DNA from: Clavelina lepadiformis
Lineage: Eukaryota > Chordata > Ascidiacea > Aplousobranchia > Clavelinidae
Assembly (NCBI RefSeq): GCF_947623445.1
Contig: NC_135242.1
Coordinates: forward strand, 22,754,001 to 22,818,000
Length of the DNA: 64,000 bases
Direction: 5' to 3'
Part shown: in pieces, positions 59,801 to 64,000 of the stretch
How positions within the stretch are numbered: position 1 is the first letter of the stretch
Layout of the letters: every line of letters starts with the position of its first letter
The notes under the pieces: model-generated
What the model was told of the DNA's origin: nothing
What the model saw: the letters and a program-made list of their open reading frames with translations, nothing else
Database searches by the model: none
Translations under genes and position numbers: made by a program

Positions 59801-62800
59801 GTTGGAGAAGAAGAAGGTGCTGTCCTTAGTTATGAGGATTGTTTGAGGATCTGCAAATCCCAGAACCAAGACTACGCCGTAGTGTTTGGGGTAAGTCCCT
59901 GCTCGGTAGCCGAATGCAGGGTTAGGAGCTAGCTTGTAAATAATCCGGTCCGTGTCCGATACCCAGTGGAGCTACACCTTTTTGTAATGTTCTTGGGAAA
60001 GCGTTAAGGACACTTGCTTCTGTTCAATGAACATGGTAGACAGTCCTAAATTCGGGTAATATCATACAAAACTCAAAAACACCTAAATAAAAATTTGTGA
60101 TAATCAGAAATACCACAATTGCTAGCTCGGTAACCGGGACTCGAGCGATGAGAAATTATCGCCGGATTTAAGTGGTACAAAGACTTCCGATGATAAAGAT
60201 TATTATATCATATAAACATTGGTCAAGGAAGGGTATTCCGCGGGAAGTGATTAAAGGGAAGTTCCCTAAAGTATGGATGAGTTTGTGTTAGAGAATTAAA
60301 GTTTCTAGCTTGTATGAGTTTGAGGCGCTGTTAGTGCAATTTGTCCTGTTGTTTCGGGTGATCTCACTGAATGTGATTGTAATGATCTAAGTTTAGGTCA
60401 AAATCCTCGTTAGTAAGCCTACTCGAAACTTTTGTCTTGAAACTTGGTGGTCGGACAATTCAATCAGCGGACGATTAAACCCAGAACATTTCAACCCACG
60501 AGCGTTGTTTGCACGATCCTGGGTTGAATCGACGTGAATCGCTCGACCACAAATGACTGTTTCCTTTCTCACAGACTAACGCAAACTGTGCTTGCACCTC
60601 GAATATTTCTTCCTTTACATCTTCCTCTGGATGCCAGACTTGTACCGAGCCTGCAGGTACAAGCAACGAATGCGGTGGCCCTTCTAAACAGTCGGTCTAT
60701 ATAACAGGTGACACGTTTTGCCAATAAAAGTTCAGTGCAAATAACGATAAATTGCGAGACTTCTATCAACGTCAGCACATTCAAAAGTCAGTCTCAAAAT
60801 CATTCTTCACGGTTCGCTGTGCTTCCAGGCCCTGGGCATGACTGCACCTGCCGAGATGGCTTCGATGGCGACGGTTTCAACTGCATTGACATCAACGAGT
60901 GTGATGCAGACCCCTGTCCTTCTAATTCTTTTTGTACCGACCTTCCTAACGACTTCACATGCACATGCCTGGAGGGGTTTGTCCAAAGTTCAAATGGAAC
61001 ATGCGCTAGCCCGGCAGGTAAAAAGCGATATATTTCTTGACCCTGTTTGCTCCGTTCATACTGCACAGTGCACACTGTCTTCCCAAAAACTTGTACAATA
61101 TGTATATAATATATAAAACTTCGATAAAAAGAAATTTGTCAAAACTTTTTCTTGCAGAAACGGTCGAGTGTGTCGGAGGACAGGAAGCTGCTTTTGAGAA
61201 AAAGGAAATTTGGTCTGAAGATTGTTCTGCGGTCTACCTCGTGGATTGCGATTATAACGGTATTTTTTCTAATTTTAAAAAACTGGATTAATATTAATTA
61301 TCATATAAGTTATAGTTATCAAATATTCACATTATTTTAGCATAGTACGATATTAATAGCCCATGTGTTACCGTACTGCAGTGAGTAATTAACTATTGCA
61401 TATTGGCTCTGTCAGCGTTTAGATGTATTTTAATGTGAATAGCTTTGTTTTGGTATTTAGCTACTGCATCAGTAAAGCATAACAACTTGAATATATAAGT
61501 TTCAGCTGTATTTTGTCATATTTTTCCTCCATAGGTACAAATTTCGAGGCGGACGGAGAAAGGTTCATTGTGGATGTGGCAAATTTAAGCCCCGGTTCGA
61601 GTTGTAACAGTAACGGTGTCATAGTAAATGGACTATCCCCAGACTACATCAAAAACAACAGAGCCGAATTTACTGCAAATGGCGGAGCAAATCTTCTCAA
61701 CGCGAAATTAAGCTGTACGAGCAACAGCATGAGCGTAAGGTACACAGCATTATTCTCATACGGTTTAACGAGTGTATAATTGATACCTTTGCGAGGACTT
61801 GATTCATAGACGTTTGTTGATTGAATTTCTTATTTAATCATTTTCAACAGGTTCGACCGCTACGTCGCCAACCAGGCGGGATTCTACCTTGACGATTTGT
61901 ATTTGGGAGGGGCCGAAGATCTTGTTGGGGACTATAGCAATGACCCCGACTGTTTGGGGCGTCGCTGGTATGATGAAGGGGCCCAGTACAGATTCGAAGT
62001 CGTCGGTTATGGAACGGAGTGCGGCACAAAACACAGAGCCAGCGATGTAATTTCGTATCTGACCACTAACTTTATCTTTTTTCGTTTTCTGAAACCAGCA
62101 ATAGTTTTACCTTCGATTAAGCAAACCGTAATGATAATTAATCTATGCTTGAATTTAAATGTTTTGCAGACAGCCTCTAACATTATCATTGTGGAGAATT
62201 CAGTTCGCGGTCAAATAGGATCAGGCGGTGGTGTAATCGATCGAACTTCTGACTTCAGTTTCGGCTTTTATTGCTCTATTAACCAGAATACACAGACTGT
62301 GACTTCCGGTAGTATCTTTGTCTTCAATCTTGGACGCCGCAAGAGGTCAGCATCAAGCCAAATTCAACAAAGGTAACACAAAACCAAATATTTCAAAAAC
62401 GTAATTAAACTAGAAAATATGTTTCAAACAAGCTAAAAACTTTGTGAAAATTGTTAATTTTTAGACATTTTTAAGCCAGCGCTGCTCCCTCAGAGGTGAA
62501 ACTTTGGATAAAAGCTTAACTTTCTGCAACTTACAGAACAGCCCGTCAAGCTTCTGCAAGCGCGTTCGCCAACATCGATGGTTTTAAAGTCGGAGCTGCT
62601 TTGAACATTTACAACGATGAGTCTTTCCAGAGCGATTTCGATTCCACGCGGGAATTGGAGGCCGGCAAAGACCGCGTCTATGCCTCGATTTCCACGATCT
62701 GGCTGAACAGTGAACGATTTGACATGAGATTAGTTCGTTGCTGGATGTCACCGAGCTTGGAGAGCGACAGACGTTATAAAGACATAATTGTAAACGGGTA

Positions 62801-63974
62801 AGCACAAAGCAAGATGACAATTATTGCGCGATGGCATGGTGTTGTGCTTTTAATCATTTATAGAGAGACCTAAATAACATTCATAAGTTGTTTTGCCCTT
62901 TGTTTAGATGTCGGCTTGGCCAAGGAGCTCAGGAGGACGTGACGTATATTGAGCAGCTGGATAATTGGGTCAGTATCGGCTTCCCGGCTTCAAGTTTCAA
63001 TGGCGGAATGGAAGACGTTATGGTCCATTGCTTCGCTGACCTCTGCGACACGGAGAATGTTGCAAACTGCAACCAGGTACGAGGTCAAGGCTACCAGTCA
63101 AACATACTCTAATTTAATTAGACTTAATGCTTTAAAATTACAAAAATGACTCGAAGTGAGTTACTTGACGTCGTCTTTGAGTAAAAACAGCAGCGGAAAT
63201 GTAGGCATCTCAAATAAGCACCAAAAGACTTTTAGTTAGATGGTAGTAAGTTATCCATCGTCGCTTTTTGTGTTCTTTTTTCTGCTGACTTTCATTTGGC
63301 TTAAAACTTTACGCGTGATGTACGCTGTAAAGAGGATTATTTTATTCACAGCGCTGCAACGCCATCGCTTCTCCCAGTGACGAAAAAACGATCACGTTGG
63401 ATGCTCACACCCTCTACCTATCGGCCGGGCCTATAAAAGTAACGGACACTTGCGGAGGAAGCTACAGGGGCGGATGCGAACACTTCTGCTCCGTATCGCA
63501 GGAAAACCAGCCCGTCTGTACTTGTTTTGAGGGTTTCGTCGTGGACCCCAAAGACCCGACCCGTTGTTTACGTAAGTCAACTTGCTTTTAGAAGCTTGAA
63601 GTCGACTGTAATCAACGTTTTGAGTGTACAGTAGCAATTTAGCGACATTTAAGTGTTATGCTACACGGTGCGGGTGAAATTGCTTTTACAAGTCGCACAT
63701 CTCGGACATCGATAAGTGTAGCCTATGGTAATACAACGTAAAAGTACGAGACTAATTCCTTGAACTTCGATTTTATTGCTCAGTGCCTACTAGCGGCGGG
63801 AATGTGACACCCCCAACCCCGTGGTATTATTACACTCTCCCGATCGTCGGCGCTGTTTTCCTGATCGTTGCCGTTATTCTCTTTATGAAGTCCCGCCAGG
63901 CTGGTCGAAGCGCTTCCTACAAATTCCCGGACCTGGACGATAGCACCGACGAGGGGCAGCGATTGGGGATCTAA
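56826..63974 (+). CDS. type I membrane protein with EGF, WSC and ZP domains
   Basis: Sixteen exons: 56826-56901, 57831-57968, 58141-58206, 58256-58447, 59168-59380, 59772-59890, 60575-60707, 60829-61017, 61158-61259, 61535-61739, 61851-62046, 62170-62372, 62537-62797, 62908-63076, 63352-63571, 63784-63974 (TAA). Total 2673 nt, 890 residues, all phases consistent. Order: signal peptide (LFLLAILATLL, cleavage near residue 23); unassigned region to about 93; EGF-like modules including DINECAAATDTCDPEG; WSC domain (about 229-312, GCYDST...CACTSN...CGGP); EGF DINECDADPCPSNSFC; ZP module about 376-755 (ZP-N: LSCTSNSMSV, LYLGG, TECGT, FGFYC; ZP-C after an RRKR linker); a last EGF (GGCEHFCSVSQ); a transmembrane helix at about 843-862; a 27-residue acidic tail. 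ZP modules polymerise into extracellular filaments; the ligand is unknown. The full gene lies inside the window. Confidence 0.93.
59901..60043 (+). mobile_element. tRNA-derived SINE-like sequence in a ZP-gene intron
   Basis: It starts GCTCGGTAGCCGAATGCAGG, like the A-box end of tRNA-derived SINEs. GGTCCGTGTCCGATACC (59947-59963) resembles a decayed B box at the expected distance. A following TTCTTGGGAAAGC...CACTTGCTTCTGT segment resembles a conserved body motif of marine invertebrate SINEs. Only one copy is in the window, so the call rests on these resemblances. It begins about 10 nt after the splice donor of exon 6. Confidence 0.45.
60123..60165. repeat. dispersed repeat, copy 2, with double-hairpin potential
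   Basis: Nearly identical to 6267-6309. The CGATGA-GAAA-TTATCG hairpin at 60146-60161 differs from copy 1 by a C-to-T change that would keep pairing as G-U. It lies in the same intron as the SINE-like sequence and may be part of it. Confidence 0.5.
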
Positions 63975-64000
63975 TGGCAACCTATGAAGCGAAGCTTAGA

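Noticed and set aside
61897..62376. A single continuous exon through 62047-62169
   Set aside because: The middle 41 codons are hydrophobic and unlike a ZP domain, and good GT/AG borders remove them so that TECGT and ASNIIIVENSV join as in other ZP-N domains.

Overview
The window is eukaryotic nuclear DNA. Every well-supported gene is split by GT-AG introns, the background is AT-rich (roughly 36-38% GC by eye), and the proteins are animal: MCM7, an angiomotin, centrin-3, RP9/PAP-1 and an EGF/WSC/ZP membrane protein. An angiomotin (LQRLL, PPxY, conserved coiled coil) in compact, intron-rich, SINE- and hAT-bearing DNA suggests an invertebrate deuterostome, most likely an ascidian tunicate. That assignment is inference; no diagnostic marker is visible.

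Layout. 1-5.74 kb: a tail-to-tail pair of paralogues of a family I do not recognise (2-300 on +, 4613-5739 on -), enclosing a short + gene with a TUG/ASPSCR1-like piece that is frameshifted and lacks a UBX domain. 6.93-15.77 kb (-): MCM7 in 15 identified exons; only the first few codons are unlocated. 15.8-26.2 kb: a 10 kb stretch with no convincing gene, holding hAT-type and fold-back elements, hairpins and AT-rich small ORFs. 26.16-40.56 kb (-): angiomotin in nine exons, 1216 residues, with all splice phases consistent. 40.6-50.3 kb: intergenic, with no confident gene. 50.34-52.35 kb (-) and 53.27-55.22 kb (+): RP9 and centrin-3 head to head; a hAT element with an 8-bp target duplication lies in a centrin-3 intron. 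56.83-63.97 kb (+): a complete 16-exon, 890-residue type I membrane protein with signal peptide, EGF domains, WSC domain, ZP module, transmembrane helix and short tail.

The reconstructed genes are housekeeping or cell-structure genes (replication licensing, splicing, centriole, YAP/junction scaffold, cell-surface filament) with no common pathway; their clustering looks incidental, apart from the RP9/centrin-3 pair, which may share a promoter. The most interesting observation is that the WSC domain of the ZP protein is a two-exon, phase 1-1, 252-nt cassette inserted in the middle of an EGF domain. Skipping it would restore a complete six-cysteine EGF, so the gene may switch between two ectodomains.
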